In this document: piece by piece, positions 9,014 through 18,800 of the stretch
Numbering within the stretch: position 1 is the first letter of the stretch
How the letters are laid out: the number at the start of each line of letters is the position of its first letter
Assembly: GCA_044425705.1 (NCBI GenBank)
Contig: JAWXVD010000030.1
Coordinates: forward strand, 1-31,520
Length of the DNA stretch: 31,520 nt
Reading direction: 5' to 3'
Source of the DNA: JAWXVD01 sp044425705
GTDB lineage: Bacteria > Bacillota > Clostridia > Lachnospirales > Lachnospiraceae
Translations under genes and position numbers: made by a program
Notes under the pieces: model-generated
What the model saw: only the letters and a program-made list of their open reading frames with translations
Databases searched by the model: none
What the model was told of the DNA's origin: nothing

Positions 9014-10259
9014 AGTTATTTTGAGGTTTTATCATAATCTGCTTGCTATACTCATTTTGAAAAGGAGTGCCAAATTTTTGCATCACTACACTATCGTAAA
9101 TATGAGAAGCCAGAATATCGGCATGCAGTAAGTTTTGATTTGTTGGTGATAAGTGCATAGAAGCATTTGATAATTTAGAAAGTAGCGGAATGCTACTTTT
9201 TTCTTTTATGTTACTGAGTAGAGTATTGGCATTAGGGTTTAAACCGAGTATGCGAGCATATCCTGCATAGTCACTGTTGGTGAAGGTATCCATATTTTTT
9301 TTTGTGATTTCCAATAAAATATGAATTAGCATACGGCTGATACGACTATGGGTTATATCTTTTGATTTTAATAATTGGCAAAAGTCATCAAATGAAACAA
9401 AGTTATTGAGTGTTTTTTTTATCTTGTCAGAAAGGTCGGGAGTAATGTCTACAAAGTCTGTAAAATCTTTTGTGTGACTTAACCACAATTTATATTGCAA
9501 TAAACATGAAAAATCATTGTTATAAATGGGAAAGGATTTTAGGTATTCTCTTTGTAATATGTCAAAAACAGGCAATGGTACATGTTTTTTTAAAAAATCC
9601 AAGGAATCATACTGAGATAATTGCGTACGAATAGAACTGGCTGAACTCAAATAGGAAAGCTCGTCCAATGAAGTATCATGATACATGCCGCCTTGCCTTA
9701 AAATGCAAGAAGGTATTATTTTACTTTTTCTATGAAGCAAAGCTTTGCAATATTCCACTCCTAATATGTTATTAGGAGAAGAAAGTGTTTCTATAGGGAT
9801 GAAAGGGAATAAAGTTGACAATGCTTTTGTCCTTGCGGTAGGGAAGGAATCTCCATTTTTAGTGTGTACTTGCAGCAATTCTTTATACCTAGGAGGTTCC
9901 TCATTTAAAACAGTAGCAATAGAAAATAAGGTATCAATATTGTCAATTTCACTGCCAAAAACAAGGTCGGTGACCACACCTAATTGGTCTAAAATAGAAA
10001 TGGCACCTCTGGCGAAGTATTCGGCACTGCCTGTGGCAAAATAAGTAGGAAGTTCTAATACCAAATCCACACCACAAGAGAGAGCCATCTTGGCTCTTGC
10101 GTATTTGTTGATAATGGCAGGGGTGCCACGTTGCATAAAATTACCGCTCATAACAGCCACAACAAAATCAGCCTTCGTTTGTTCTTTTGCTTTTGCTATA
10201 TGATAGGCATGTCCATTGTGAAATGGGTTGTATTCTGTAATAATTCCTAAAATGCGCAA
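8997..10259 (-). CDS. tmcAL: tRNA(Met) cytidine acetate ligase
   Basis: TmcAL (formerly YlbM) uses acetate and ATP to form N4-acetylcytidine at the wobble base of elongator tRNA-Met. The N-terminus MRILGIITEYNPFHNGH carries the nucleotidyltransferase HxGH-type motif (H14-H17). It is followed by AVMSGNFMQRGTPAIINKYARAKMAL, a block highly conserved in this family. The 420-residue length is normal. It lies 15 bp downstream of the SGNH hydrolase gene and should share its transcript. The use of acetate is a loose link to the nearby pta, but this is only context. Confidence 0.95.
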   Translation of the reverse strand: MRILGIITEYNPFHNGHAYHIAKAKEQTKADFVVAVMSGNFMQRGTPAIINKYARAKMALSCGVDLVLELPTYFATGSAEYFARGAISILDQLGVVTDLVFGSEIDNIDTLFSIATVLNEEPPRYKELLQVHTKNGDSFPTARTKALSTLFPFIPIETLSSPNNILGVEYCKALLHRKSKIIPSCILRQGGMYHDTSLDELSYLSSASSIRTQLSQYDSLDFLKKHVPLPVFDILQREYLKSFPIYNNDFSCLLQYKLWLSHTKDFTDFVDITPDLSDKIKKTLNNFVSFDDFCQLLKSKDITHSRISRMLIHILLEITKKNMDTFTNSDYAGYARILGLNPNANTLLSNIKEKSSIPLLSKLSNASMHLSPTNQNLLHADILASHIYDSVVMQKFGTPFQNEYSKQIMIKPQNNWLCEN

Positions 10260-10274
10260 GTATGGTTCTCCAAT

Positions 10275-11309
10275 CTATTCTAATATTTCGTTTATTTTCA
10301 TTGTTAAATTTTTTGAAATTTCAATCATTCCTAAATCGCTAGGATGAATAAAGTCGTAAGATACACCAGATAAATCTGTGAGCAAGGTTTTACCATTGAT
10401 ATAATGTAAATAAGGAGTATTTAATTCCTCAACAATCTTTTCTAAGATACTTCGATAATTGTTAGGATCTTGAGGATTTCTTGGACAAACATAGCCTTCT
10501 ATATCTCCGAAAAAATGGAATGGACTGATGCAAAATATATGTTTTGTAGGATGGGTAGTTATAATCGTTGTTAAAAACTCTTTTATGATATCATAATAAT
10601 CAGAAAGACTAACACCTTGATTAAACATGTTCACAGAAACGCATATGGTGGCAATATTCCAATTTGTATTTTTGCAAATGATTCTTGCAATTTCAGGTTC
10701 GCAGAAAGCACCTCCGCCTAGCCCCATGTTGATCAAATCCATTTTTAGATTTTTAGCAGTAAGAGCAACATAAGTCAAAGGTTGTGAGGATGCGTTATAA
10801 CCCTGTGTAATAGATGTGCCATAGGATAGCATGAGCTGGGTTGGTAATTCAGCGGGCAGAGGACATCTGGTTTTTCCTTTTTTAGCAACAAAGTATAAAT
10901 CATTTTCACTCACACCTAGAAAAGAAACACGGATAACGTAGGGAGCAAAACGTCCTAATTTTTCATTTTCAGGTAGTTCTCCTAGAATTGGTGGCAATGT
11001 GATTTCTAAATGATTGTCACCTTTTTTTAAGGAAATATTCTCAGCAATAACTTCTCCGTAACAAATAGTGGCAACTTCTCCAGCAAGTGTACAGTATAGA
11101 TGTAATTGTACTGTGTCAGATTCCATAACAAATCGAAGTTCACAGCCAGCAGGTTTTTTATAGCGATTACGAATTACAATGTCATCAATGACAGTATCAC
11201 GTAATTTTTGGATACTTTCATTAGGGAGACGTAACAAATGATAACCGCCCACCTCTTCGTTGTATACAGCTTCAGATACATTATGAAATAAAATAGTTTG
11301 ATCAATCAT
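10275..11309 (-). CDS. SGNH/GDSL-family hydrolase with N-terminal accessory domain
   Basis: This 344-residue predicted esterase has a C-terminal SGNH domain from about residue 157. The nucleophile is in SYGTSITQG (S166), the glycine block is NMGLGGG (about 195-200), and the catalytic Asp/His pair is in YDFIHPSD (D319, H322). The first 150 residues form a beta-rich accessory domain like those of carbohydrate-acting SGNH enzymes. No signal peptide is visible, so it is probably cytoplasmic. GGAGG lies 9 bases before the ATG. The substrate is unknown; deacetylation of a sugar or small ester is a family-level guess. Confidence 0.85.
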   Translation of the reverse strand: MIDQTILFHNVSEAVYNEEVGGYHLLRLPNESIQKLRDTVIDDIVIRNRYKKPAGCELRFVMESDTVQLHLYCTLAGEVATICYGEVIAENISLKKGDNHLEITLPPILGELPENEKLGRFAPYVIRVSFLGVSENDLYFVAKKGKTRCPLPAELPTQLMLSYGTSITQGYNASSQPLTYVALTAKNLKMDLINMGLGGGAFCEPEIARIICKNTNWNIATICVSVNMFNQGVSLSDYYDIIKEFLTTIITTHPTKHIFCISPFHFFGDIEGYVCPRNPQDPNNYRSILEKIVEELNTPYLHYINGKTLLTDLSGVSYDFIHPSDLGMIEISKNLTMKINEILE

Positions 11310-11443
11310 GTGAAAAGAACCTCCAGTTTTAAAGGATTATAGATATTAGATGGAAAATTTATAGTTGCATGAAATAAATTCATTGTTCATACTATACAGA
11401 ATATCATTAACCATAAAAAGATACAAGTTTTTCTAGATAATGC

Positions 11444-11472
11444 TTGTATGGAATGAAAAATTTGGCTATAAT
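11444..11472 (+). promoter_or_regulatory. Promoter of pta
   Basis: TTGTAT (11444-11449) and a perfect TATAAT (11467-11472) are separated by 17 bp, about 80 bp before the pta start. Confidence 0.7.
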
Positions 11473-11552
11473 TAAAAAGGGTAACGGAATAAGGTTGAAA
11501 AAGTAAGACATAATCTTATTTCTAGAAAAATTACATAATTTGGAGGTCGGAT

Positions 11553-12554
11553 ATGTCTTATATTGATATTATTAAAGAAAAAGCAAGAATGGATGTTAAA
11601 ACAATCGTTTTGCCAGAAACAAACGATAAAAGGACATTGATTGCAGCAGCACATATTTTAGAAGAAAAAATTGCAAATATTATTATGATTGGTGATGAAG
11701 AGAAAATTCATGATGGTTCACGATGGTTAGAAGTGGATTTGACAGGAGTAACGGTTGTTAATCCAGCAAAAACTGATAAATTGGAAGAGTATGCGTCTTT
11801 GTTATATGAAACAAGAAAAGCAAAAGGTATGACAGAAGAAATGGCAAGAGAAATTTTGCTGAAAGACTACCTTACCTTTGGTGTTATGATGGTAAAATCA
11901 AATGATGCAGATGGGATGGTTGCAGGGGCATGTCATGCAACAGCAGATGTATTAAGACCTTCTCTACAAATTTTAAAAACAGCGCCAGGTGTGAAATTAG
12001 TCTCTGGTTTCTTTATCTTAGATGTACCAAATTGTGATATGGGAGAAAATGGAACGTTTTTATTTGCAGATTGTGGTTTGAACCAAGATCCTACAGCAGA
12101 AGAGTTGGCGGCCATTGCTGATACAAGTGCTAAGAGCTTTAAAAGTTTGGTGGGAGCAAAACCATTAATCGCTATGTTATCTCATTCCACTAAAGGCAGT
12201 GCAAAGCATCCATTAGTTGATAAAGTGGCAGAAGCTACAAGAATTGCTCATGAACAATATCCTCATTTGGCATTAGATGGTGAATTACAGACAGATGCAG
12301 CGCTTGTGCCTATGGTAGCAAAATCAAAGGCGCCAGATAGTGAAATCGCAGGAAAAGCAAATGTTTTGATTTTCCCTAACTTAGATGCTGGTAACATCGG
12401 TTATAAATTAGTACAGAGATTAGCAAAGGCAGAAGCTTATGGACCTATGTTGCAAGGAATTGCAAAACCAGTAAATGATTTATCGAGAGGTTGTACATGG
12501 GAAGATGTGGTAGGTGTAGTTGCATTAACAGCAGTACAGGCACAATTAGTATAG
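11553..12554 (+). CDS. pta: Phosphate acetyltransferase
   Basis: Pta interconverts acetyl-CoA and acetyl phosphate, the first step of acetate formation in fermenters. This 333-residue protein is the short form without the regulatory N-terminal domains of enterobacterial Pta. Family blocks include VLPETNDKRTLIAAA, GMVAGACHATADVLRPSLQI, DGELQTDAALVP and FPNLDAGNIGYKLVQRL. A GGAGG site lies about 8 bases before the ATG. The acetate kinase gene that often follows pta in clostridia is not here; yceD is next. A phosphate butyryltransferase is possible in principle, but the motifs favour Pta. Confidence 0.93.
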   Translation: MSYIDIIKEKARMDVKTIVLPETNDKRTLIAAAHILEEKIANIIMIGDEEKIHDGSRWLEVDLTGVTVVNPAKTDKLEEYASLLYETRKAKGMTEEMAREILLKDYLTFGVMMVKSNDADGMVAGACHATADVLRPSLQILKTAPGVKLVSGFFILDVPNCDMGENGTFLFADCGLNQDPTAEELAAIADTSAKSFKSLVGAKPLIAMLSHSTKGSAKHPLVDKVAEATRIAHEQYPHLALDGELQTDAALVPMVAKSKAPDSEIAGKANVLIFPNLDAGNIGYKLVQRLAKAEAYGPMLQGIAKPVNDLSRGCTWEDVVGVVALTAVQAQLV

Positions 12555-12618
12555 TGGTTAACGTTAGTTAATATATTATTTGACTTATATTATGGAAAAT
12601 AATAATAAATTATCTGTT

Positions 12619-12654
12619 CTTACAATTAATATAAAAAAATCTTACAATTAATAT
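12619..12654 (+). repeat. Two 14-bp direct repeats, 22 bp apart, upstream of the yceD promoter
   Basis: CTTACAATTAATAT occurs at 12619-12632 and again at 12641-12654, each followed by an A-rich run. The 22-bp period places both on the same helix face, ending 11 bp before the -35 box. It may be a regulator site or an UP-like element. Confidence 0.6.
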
Positions 12655-12665
12655 GAAAAATATGG

Positions 12666-12694
12666 TTGACAAAAAAATGCAACGTATGTATAAT
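12666..12694 (+). promoter_or_regulatory. Consensus promoter of yceD-rpmF
   Basis: Perfect TTGACA (12666-12671) and TATAAT (12689-12694) boxes are separated by 17 bp. The leader to the ATG is only about 20 bases. Confidence 0.85.
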
Positions 12695-12720
12695 TGTTTG
12701 AGTGTGAATAGGAGTTTAGT

Positions 12721-13251
12721 ATGTTAGTGAATTTGACAGATATGTTTTTATCTGAGGGAAAAACTGTCACAAAGCAGATTGATTTAGAGATGCAACAGTT
12801 TGAAATGCTAGGTGAAAAATTGGAAATTATTAATAAACAACCAGTGGAATTGGTTATTTCTAATTTGGAAAATGGTAAGGTAACAGCTGTAGCGGATACG
12901 AAATTAATGGTAATGCTTTCTTGTGATAGATGCTTAAAAGATGTGGAATATAAATTCCAAATACATTTTTCGGGAATTGTAGTTTCTCCAGAAAAAATAA
13001 GTCGAAATGAAAACCGAGATGAAGAAGTACAAGACTTCATGGAGGGGTATCACTTAAATGTAGAAACCCTAGTGAGCAATGAAATTTTAATGAACTGGCC
13101 AATGAAGATTTTATGCCAAGACGATTGCAAAGGAATTTGTAAGATGTGCGGTAGGGATCTGAATACTGGAGGATGTGATTGTGATACTTTTGTACCCGAT
13201 CCCAGAATGGCAGGTCTAAAAGATATCTTTAGTGCAAATAAGGAGGTGTAA
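12721..13251 (+). CDS. yceD: DUF177 (YceD) family protein
   Basis: This 176-residue protein is of the YceD/DUF177 family, which is nearly always encoded just before L32 and is linked to 23S rRNA accumulation or ribosome maturation. It carries the family CDRCL motif in the middle and a cysteine-rich CxxxCKGICxxCGxDLNxGxCxC segment near the C-terminus, probably binding zinc. The ATG follows AGGAG. rpmF begins two bases after its stop, so the two are one operon. Confidence 0.92.
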   Translation: MLVNLTDMFLSEGKTVTKQIDLEMQQFEMLGEKLEIINKQPVELVISNLENGKVTAVADTKLMVMLSCDRCLKDVEYKFQIHFSGIVVSPEKISRNENRDEEVQDFMEGYHLNVETLVSNEILMNWPMKILCQDDCKGICKMCGRDLNTGGCDCDTFVPDPRMAGLKDIFSANKEV

Positions 13252-13253
13252 CG

Positions 13254-13433
13254 ATGTCTATTTGTCCAAAAAATAAATCTTCTAAAGGTAGAAGAGATAA
13301 AAGAAGAGCTAACTGGAAAATGAGTGCTCCTACATTAGTAAAATGTAGTAAATGTGGAAAATTAATGATGCCACATAGAGTATGTAAAGCTTGTGGTTCA
13401 TACAACAAAAAAGAAATCATCGCTGTTGATTAA
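13254..13433 (+). CDS. rpmF: 50S ribosomal protein L32
   Basis: The 59-residue L32 opens MSICPKNKSSKGRRDKRRA and carries two CxxC pairs, CSKC and CKAC, forming the zinc-binding form of the protein. A strong AGGAGGTG lies 5 bases before the ATG. It is the last gene before a terminator. Confidence 0.97.
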   Translation: MSICPKNKSSKGRRDKRRANWKMSAPTLVKCSKCGKLMMPHRVCKACGSYNKKEIIAVD

Positions 13434-13453
13434 TTTTGATGCGTAGATTTGTA

Positions 13454-13479
13454 ATTACTGTTCGTGTGTGGATTGTAAT
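13454..13479. repeat. 26-bp dispersed palindrome, diverged copy
   Basis: It begins ATTACTG, ends TTGTAAT, and has GTGTG in the middle. It matches copy A at about 19 of 26 positions over the same length. It lies between rpmF and its terminator. Confidence 0.45.
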
Positions 13480-13500
13480 GATTTGAAGTGAAGAAAATGT

Positions 13501-13533
13501 ATGGCTCATCGTTGTTAACGATGGGTCTTTTTT
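13501..13533 (+). terminator. Terminator of yceD-rpmF
   Basis: GGCTCATCG pairs with CGATGGGTC (two G-T pairs) around a TTGTTAA loop, followed by six T. Confidence 0.85.
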
Positions 13534-13584
13534 CATTCAGCCATAACCCTATAAGATTATATAAAAAAAGTAATGAAAAATATC

Positions 13585-13613
13585 TTGATTTTTATATACT
13601 GGTCTAGTATATT
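13585..13613 (+). promoter_or_regulatory. Promoter of plsX-acpP
   Basis: TTGATT (13585-13590) and TATATT (13608-13613) are separated by 17 bp. The -10 is partly inside a palindrome annotated separately. Confidence 0.75.
13594..13612. promoter_or_regulatory. Candidate operator over the plsX promoter
   Basis: A perfect inverted repeat, ATATACT and AGTATAT around GGTCT, spans the spacer and most of the -10 box. Firmicutes plsX genes are commonly controlled by lipid-sensing repressors (FapR or FabT types) at such sites. Neither regulator gene is in the window, so the binding protein is unknown. Confidence 0.55.
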
Positions 13614-13659
13614 AAAGTAAGGTATTTTGAGGAAACTTTTAGCTTTTAGTTGAAAAGTT

Positions 13660-13685
13660 GTTACAGGTTACGTGTGAACTGTAAC
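13660..13685. repeat. 26-bp dispersed palindrome, copy B
   Basis: Outer arms GTTACAG and CTGTAAC pair perfectly, and an inner TTAC/GTGA pair completes the stem. It lies in the plsX leader, 33 bp before the start, and would fold in the mRNA. Confidence 0.75.
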
Positions 13686-13718
13686 GATAAGTTACAGTGT
13701 AAGGAAGTGAGACAGGTG

Positions 13719-14732
13719 ATGGATTATACAAATGTTGCAGTAGATGCGATGGGTGGAGACAATGCCCCAGTAGAACTAGTAAAAGGTGCTGTTGAAGCGA
13801 TAAATAACAGTGAAGAAGTAAAAGTTTATTTAGTTGGTAAAGAAGAAATTATTAAAGAAGAATTATCTAAGTATACATATAATCAAGATCGAATTGAAAT
13901 AGTAAATGCCACAGAAAAGATTGAAACAGCAGAACCGCCAGTTATGGCAATTCGTAAGAAGAAGGATTCATCAATTGTTAAAGCACTGCATTTAGTGAAA
14001 GATGGCACTTGTGATGCATTTGTTTCAGCTGGTAGTACAGGGGCTGTATTGGTTGGTGGACAAGTGATTGTAGGGAGAAGCAAAGGGGTAGAAAGACCGC
14101 CACTTGCACCACTTATTCCTACAGCTAAAGGAGTATCGTTATTAATCGACTGTGGAGCTAATGTAGACGCTAGAGCTTCTCATTTGGTACAGTTTGCAAA
14201 GATGGGGTCTATTTACATGCAAAATGTTTTACATATAGAAAAGCCCCGTGTCGCCATTGTGAATAATGGGGCAGAAGAAGAGAAGGGCAATGCACTGGTA
14301 AAAGAAACATTCCCATTATTAAAAAATTGTCCAGACATTAATTTTATCGGTAGCATTGAGGCTAGAGAAATTCCAGAAGGTTATGCAGATGTAATTGTTT
14401 GTGAAGCTTTTGTAGGCAATGTGATTTTAAAATTATATGAAGGTGTGGGGGGAATGCTAATCAAAGAGATTAAAGCAGGATTAATGACATCTCTTCGCAG
14501 TAAAATTGGTGGATTGTTGATTAAGCCTGCATTGAAGGCTACAATGAAAACGTTTGATGCCTCTGAATACGGCGGTGCTCCATTGCTAGGATTAAAAGGA
14601 CTGATTGTTAAAACACATGGAAGCGCTAAAGCAGTAGAAGTAAAGAACACAATTATGCAATGTGTTACCTTTAAGAATCAAAAAATTAATGAAAAAATAC
14701 AAGAGGCTATGATAGTAGAAAAAAACGAGTAG
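13719..14732 (+). CDS. plsX: Phosphate acyltransferase PlsX
   Basis: PlsX makes acyl-phosphate from acyl-ACP for phosphatidic acid synthesis by PlsY. The protein starts MDYTNVAVDAMGGDNAPVELVKG and keeps the family blocks VSAGSTGAVLVGG, RPPLAPLIPT, LLIDCGANVD, VNNGAEEEKGN and EYGGAPLLGLKG. I chose the ATG at 13719 (AAGGAAG at 13701-13707), giving 337 residues. A GTG at 13716 is equally reachable. The open frame continues back to a TTG at 13650, but that would code through the palindrome copy, so it is rejected. acpP follows. Confidence 0.95.
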   Translation: MDYTNVAVDAMGGDNAPVELVKGAVEAINNSEEVKVYLVGKEEIIKEELSKYTYNQDRIEIVNATEKIETAEPPVMAIRKKKDSSIVKALHLVKDGTCDAFVSAGSTGAVLVGGQVIVGRSKGVERPPLAPLIPTAKGVSLLIDCGANVDARASHLVQFAKMGSIYMQNVLHIEKPRVAIVNNGAEEEKGNALVKETFPLLKNCPDINFIGSIEAREIPEGYADVIVCEAFVGNVILKLYEGVGGMLIKEIKAGLMTSLRSKIGGLLIKPALKATMKTFDASEYGGAPLLGLKGLIVKTHGSAKAVEVKNTIMQCVTFKNQKINEKIQEAMIVEKNE

Positions 14733-14790
14733 AGAAAAGTGATGTAAACTAGAATTGTTTGCGTTATATTGAGAAAGGATGGTTACAAAA

Positions 14791-15021
14791 ATGGAATTAG
14801 AAAAATTAAAAGAAGTGATTGCGGAAGTATTAAGCGTAGATCCTAGTGAGGTGAGAGAAGACAGTACATTTACAGATGATTTGGGAGCAGATTCTTTAGA
14901 TATTTTTCAAATTATTATGGGATTAGAAGAAGCTTTTGACATTGAAATTCCAGCAGAAGAAGCGGAAGGTATTACGACTGTTGGAGAAGCAATTGAATTA
15001 ATCAAACAAGCTATTAATTAA
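14791..15021 (+). CDS. acpP: Acyl carrier protein
   Basis: This 76-residue acidic protein carries acyl chains on a phosphopantetheine attached to S35 in the DLGADSLD motif. GAGAAAGG (14771-14778) is about 12 bases before the ATG at 14791. An in-frame ATG at 14779 touches that site and would leave no spacing, so the shorter start is preferred. It follows plsX by 58 bp and supplies the acyl-ACP substrate of PlsX. Confidence 0.96.
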   Translation: MELEKLKEVIAEVLSVDPSEVREDSTFTDDLGADSLDIFQIIMGLEEAFDIEIPAEEAEGITTVGEAIELIKQAIN

Positions 15022-15031
15022 GTGGAAACAG

Positions 15032-15076
15032 ACTGTCTATTTCACGATGAATAAGTCGTAAATTGACAGTTTTTTT
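15032..15076 (+). terminator. Terminator of plsX-acpP
   Basis: ACTGTC, ATTT and ACGA pair with TCGT, AAAT and GACAGT, with two single mismatches and an 8-base loop, then a run of T. Confidence 0.8.
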
Positions 15077-15115
15077 GTTTCATATATATTGAAGTGATTT
15101 TAGAAATGAGGGAAA

Positions 15116-15814
15116 ATGGTAGCTGGATACGGAATAGAACAATTAGAATCAAGAATAGGATATATATTCAAAAATAAAGCCTTATTAAAACAAGCGTTGA
15201 CACATAGCTCTTATGCCAATGAACAGAAAATCAATCGTTGGAAAGATTATGAGCGTTTAGAATTTTTGGGAGATGCCGTTTTAGAATTAATCACTAGCGA
15301 ATTTTTATTTAAAGAAAATCCACAGATGCCTGAAGGAAAATTAACTAAAATGCGTTCATCCATGGTATGCGAGCCTGCATTGGCGTATTGTGCTAAAGAA
15401 TTGGAACTTGGCAAATTTATGTGTTTGGGAAAAGGGGAAGAAGCCACAGGTGGTAGAGAGCGAGAATCGATTATATCAGACGGTATGGAAGCTGTGATCG
15501 GTGCGTTATATTTAGATGGTGGTTTTGGAAGTGCTCATACATTTATACATCGATTTATTCTTTCGGATTTAGAAAACAAGATTTTATTTTATGATAGTAA
15601 AACCATGTTGCAAGAAATTATCCAAATGCAACCAAATCAAGAGTTTCGATATGAATTGCTAGAGGAAGAAGGACCAGAACATCAAAAGGTGTTTAAAGTA
15701 GCTGCGGTGTTAAATAAAAAAGTCATCGGTCAGGGACAAGGGAAAACAAAAAAAGCAGCTGAACAGCAAGCTGCTTATGAAGCGATTTTAAAATTAAGAG
15801 AAAAGAAAAAGTAA
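15116..15814 (+). CDS. rnc: Ribonuclease III
   Basis: RNase III cuts double-stranded RNA, including the rRNA precursor and, in Firmicutes, the SRP RNA precursor. The catalytic signature ERLEFLGDAVLEL begins at E46 (E46, E49, D53), and the second metal site is in SDGMEAVIGALYLD (about D122 and E125). The C-terminal third (about 160-230) is a dsRNA-binding domain ending GKTKKAAEQQAAYEAI. At 232 residues it is full length. It heads the rnc-smc-ftsY run. Confidence 0.97.
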   Translation: MVAGYGIEQLESRIGYIFKNKALLKQALTHSSYANEQKINRWKDYERLEFLGDAVLELITSEFLFKENPQMPEGKLTKMRSSMVCEPALAYCAKELELGKFMCLGKGEEATGGRERESIISDGMEAVIGALYLDGGFGSAHTFIHRFILSDLENKILFYDSKTMLQEIIQMQPNQEFRYELLEEEGPEHQKVFKVAAVLNKKVIGQGQGKTKKAAEQQAAYEAILKLREKKK

Positions 15815-15844
15815 TTAACATAAATAAGTGAGGAATCTGATTAG

Positions 15845-18800
15845 ATGTATCTAAAAAGTATAGAAGTATACGGGTTTAAATCCTTTGCAAATAAAATAAA
15901 ATTTCAATTTCATAATGGAATTACTGGAATTGTAGGACCTAATGGTAGTGGAAAAAGCAATGTGGCAGATGCGGTTCGTTGGGTGTTGGGTGAACAAAAA
16001 ATCAAACAATTGCGTGGCGCGACTATGCAAGACGTTATTTTTTCGGGAACAGAGACGAGAAAACCAGTAGGTTATGCCTATGTTTCTATTACATTGGACA
16101 ATACAGACCGCCAACTGACTATAGATTATGATGAAGTAACGGTTGGAAGAAGAATTTATCGTTCTGGTGAAAGTGAATATAGCATCAATGGTACTGTTTG
16201 TAGATTAAAAGATGTGAGTGAACTCTTTTATGATACGGGAATCGGAAAAGAAGGGTACTCTATCATTGGGCAAGGTCAAATCGACAAGATTTTAAGTGGG
16301 AAGCCAGAAGAAAGAAGAGAATTGTTTGACGAAGCCGCGGGGATTGTAAAGTTCAAGAGACGAAAAAGCGCATCTATTAAGAAATTAGAAGATGAAAAAC
16401 AAAATTTATTGCGGGTGAAAGACATCTTATCTGAATTGGAAAAGCAAACAAAGCCATTAGAACGCCAATCAGAAGTTGCGAAAGAGTTTTTAAAGAAAAA
16501 AGATGTATTGAAAACACTTGATGTGAATATGTTCTTATTGGAAAATAAGCAAATCAATGAGAAATTACAAGAAGCTGAAGGGAATTTTATCATTGCTAGC
16601 AATGATTTAGAATCTAGTAATCGGAAATATGTTTTTATTAAAGAAGAATACCAATCTATGCAGGAACGGATTGAACAACTAGATATTGTAATCGAAAATA
16701 TCAGGAAATCTGTAACAGATACAAGTGTAATTGCGGGGAAATTAGAAGGGGAAAAAAATGTTTTGCAAGAGCAAATAAAATCCATGAATGGAAATGAGGC
16801 ACAATTACAGTCTCGTTTATTTGCTTTACTAAAAGATGTTGAAGAAAAAGAAATTAATAAGCAAGAAGTTTTGTCTTTGAAAATTAATATTGATCAAGAT
16901 TTTACGATAGTAGAACGGGAAAGAGAGCAAGCAAGAGAACAATTGCTTGCGTTACAAAGTCAGATTGAACAATTAAATTCTCAAATGGAAGCAGCAAAAA
17001 ATACGATTATTCAAGCATTAAATGAAAGAGCAGGAATTCGTTCGAAAATGGGTAGCTTCGAAACTATGATAGAACAAATTCAAATACGAAAATCAACACT
17101 GACAGCCCAGTTATTGCAGGCGAAAACAGATACCCAAGAACACGATATATTGATACAAACCTGCAAGGAAGAATTTAAACAAATTGGAGAAAGTATCACA
17201 GATTTAAATGAAGCACAAGAAAAAGTAGATAAAGAACTGTTAGCAGTAAAAAATAATTTGATTTTAATGGATCAAAAGATCAGAGATGCACAATCTTCTT
17301 ATTTGCAAGAAAAATCAAAATTAGATGCATTGTCTAACTTGACAGAACGATATGAAGGATATGGTGGTTCTGTAAAAAAGGTTATGGAACAAAAAGATGC
17401 TATTGCAGGTATTGTAGGTGTTGTGGCAGATATTATTAAAGTAGATAAAAAGTATGAAGTTGCCATTGAAACTGCATTAGGTGGAAATATACAGAACATT
17501 GTTACGAAAGATGAAGAGATAGCGAAAAAATTAATTCAACATCTGAAAAATCATAAAGCAGGTAGGGCTACATTTTTGCCGCTGACAAGTATTCATAACC
17601 AAAAACCTTTTAAACAGCAAGCAATTTTAAAAGAAAATGGCGTGTTAGGGTTGGCAAGTGATTTGGTCCATACAGAAGATGTATATCAAGATGTGGCTAC
17701 AGCAATGCTAGGAAGAATTGTAGTGGTGGAGCATATTGATCAAGCTGTGAAGCTTGCCAAGGAATATCGTCAAGAAGTGCGTATGGTTACATTGGAAGGA
17801 GAGTTGTTAATTCCAGGTGGTGCCATTAGTGGTGGTGCGTTTAAAAATAACAGCAATCTCCTCAGCCGTAGACGAGAGATGGATGAATTAAAGAATAAAG
17901 TAGAGCAACATAAAGCAAAAATCACGATGGCGGAAGAAGAAATTGTTGATACAAAAGAAAAACGAACAGCATTAAGACTAGAATTAGAAAATATTAAAAC
18001 TATACTGCAAGAAAAATTTATTGCACAGAATACTGCTAGATTAAATATTATTTCGGCAGAGGAAAAAAGAGAAGAAGCTGCATCTCACGCCAACGGTTTG
18101 CAAGTTGAGGGGGGCGATATTGAACAGCAGATTGTTCAAATGCAAAAGCAAAAAGAAGATACCCTTGTTGAGTTAAAGCAATCTGAAGTGCTTGAAAAAG
18201 AAATGGAAGATAAAATCACTATCTTTCAACATGAATTAAAAGAAAAGCGAGAAGAAGAATCTATACAGACAACATCTTTATCAGAAAAAGAAGTTGCAGT
18301 AGAAAAAATCTTGCAAAGTCAGGGATTTGAACAGCAGAATATAGACAGAATTCATGCAGAATTATTACATTTGTTAGAGGAAAAAGAAAAGTTAACAGAT
18401 GAAATTGAGAAAAACACAAAAGAACTAGAAGAGAAGAAGCATGATATTCTAGAAATTGAAAAAACTATCTCTACATCTCAAGGCGTACAATCTGATAGTG
18501 AAAAAGAGTTACAAGAAAATGTTGCATTGAGAGAAGAATTATCGGCAAAACAGAAAGACTTCTTCAATAAGCGAGAAGAAATTGCAAAGCAACAAAGTTT
18601 GCTTGACAAAGAAGCTTATCGATTGCAGAATCAAGTAGAGAAACATAAAGAATCTATGCAGGCACAAATCAATTATATGTGGGAAGAGTATGAAATTACA
18701 TTACGTGATGCAGCAATATTACGGAATCCAGAGATGGAAGATTTAATAGCCATGAAAAAATCTGTTGTCTCCCTAAAAGAAGAAATCAAAAAATTGGGAA

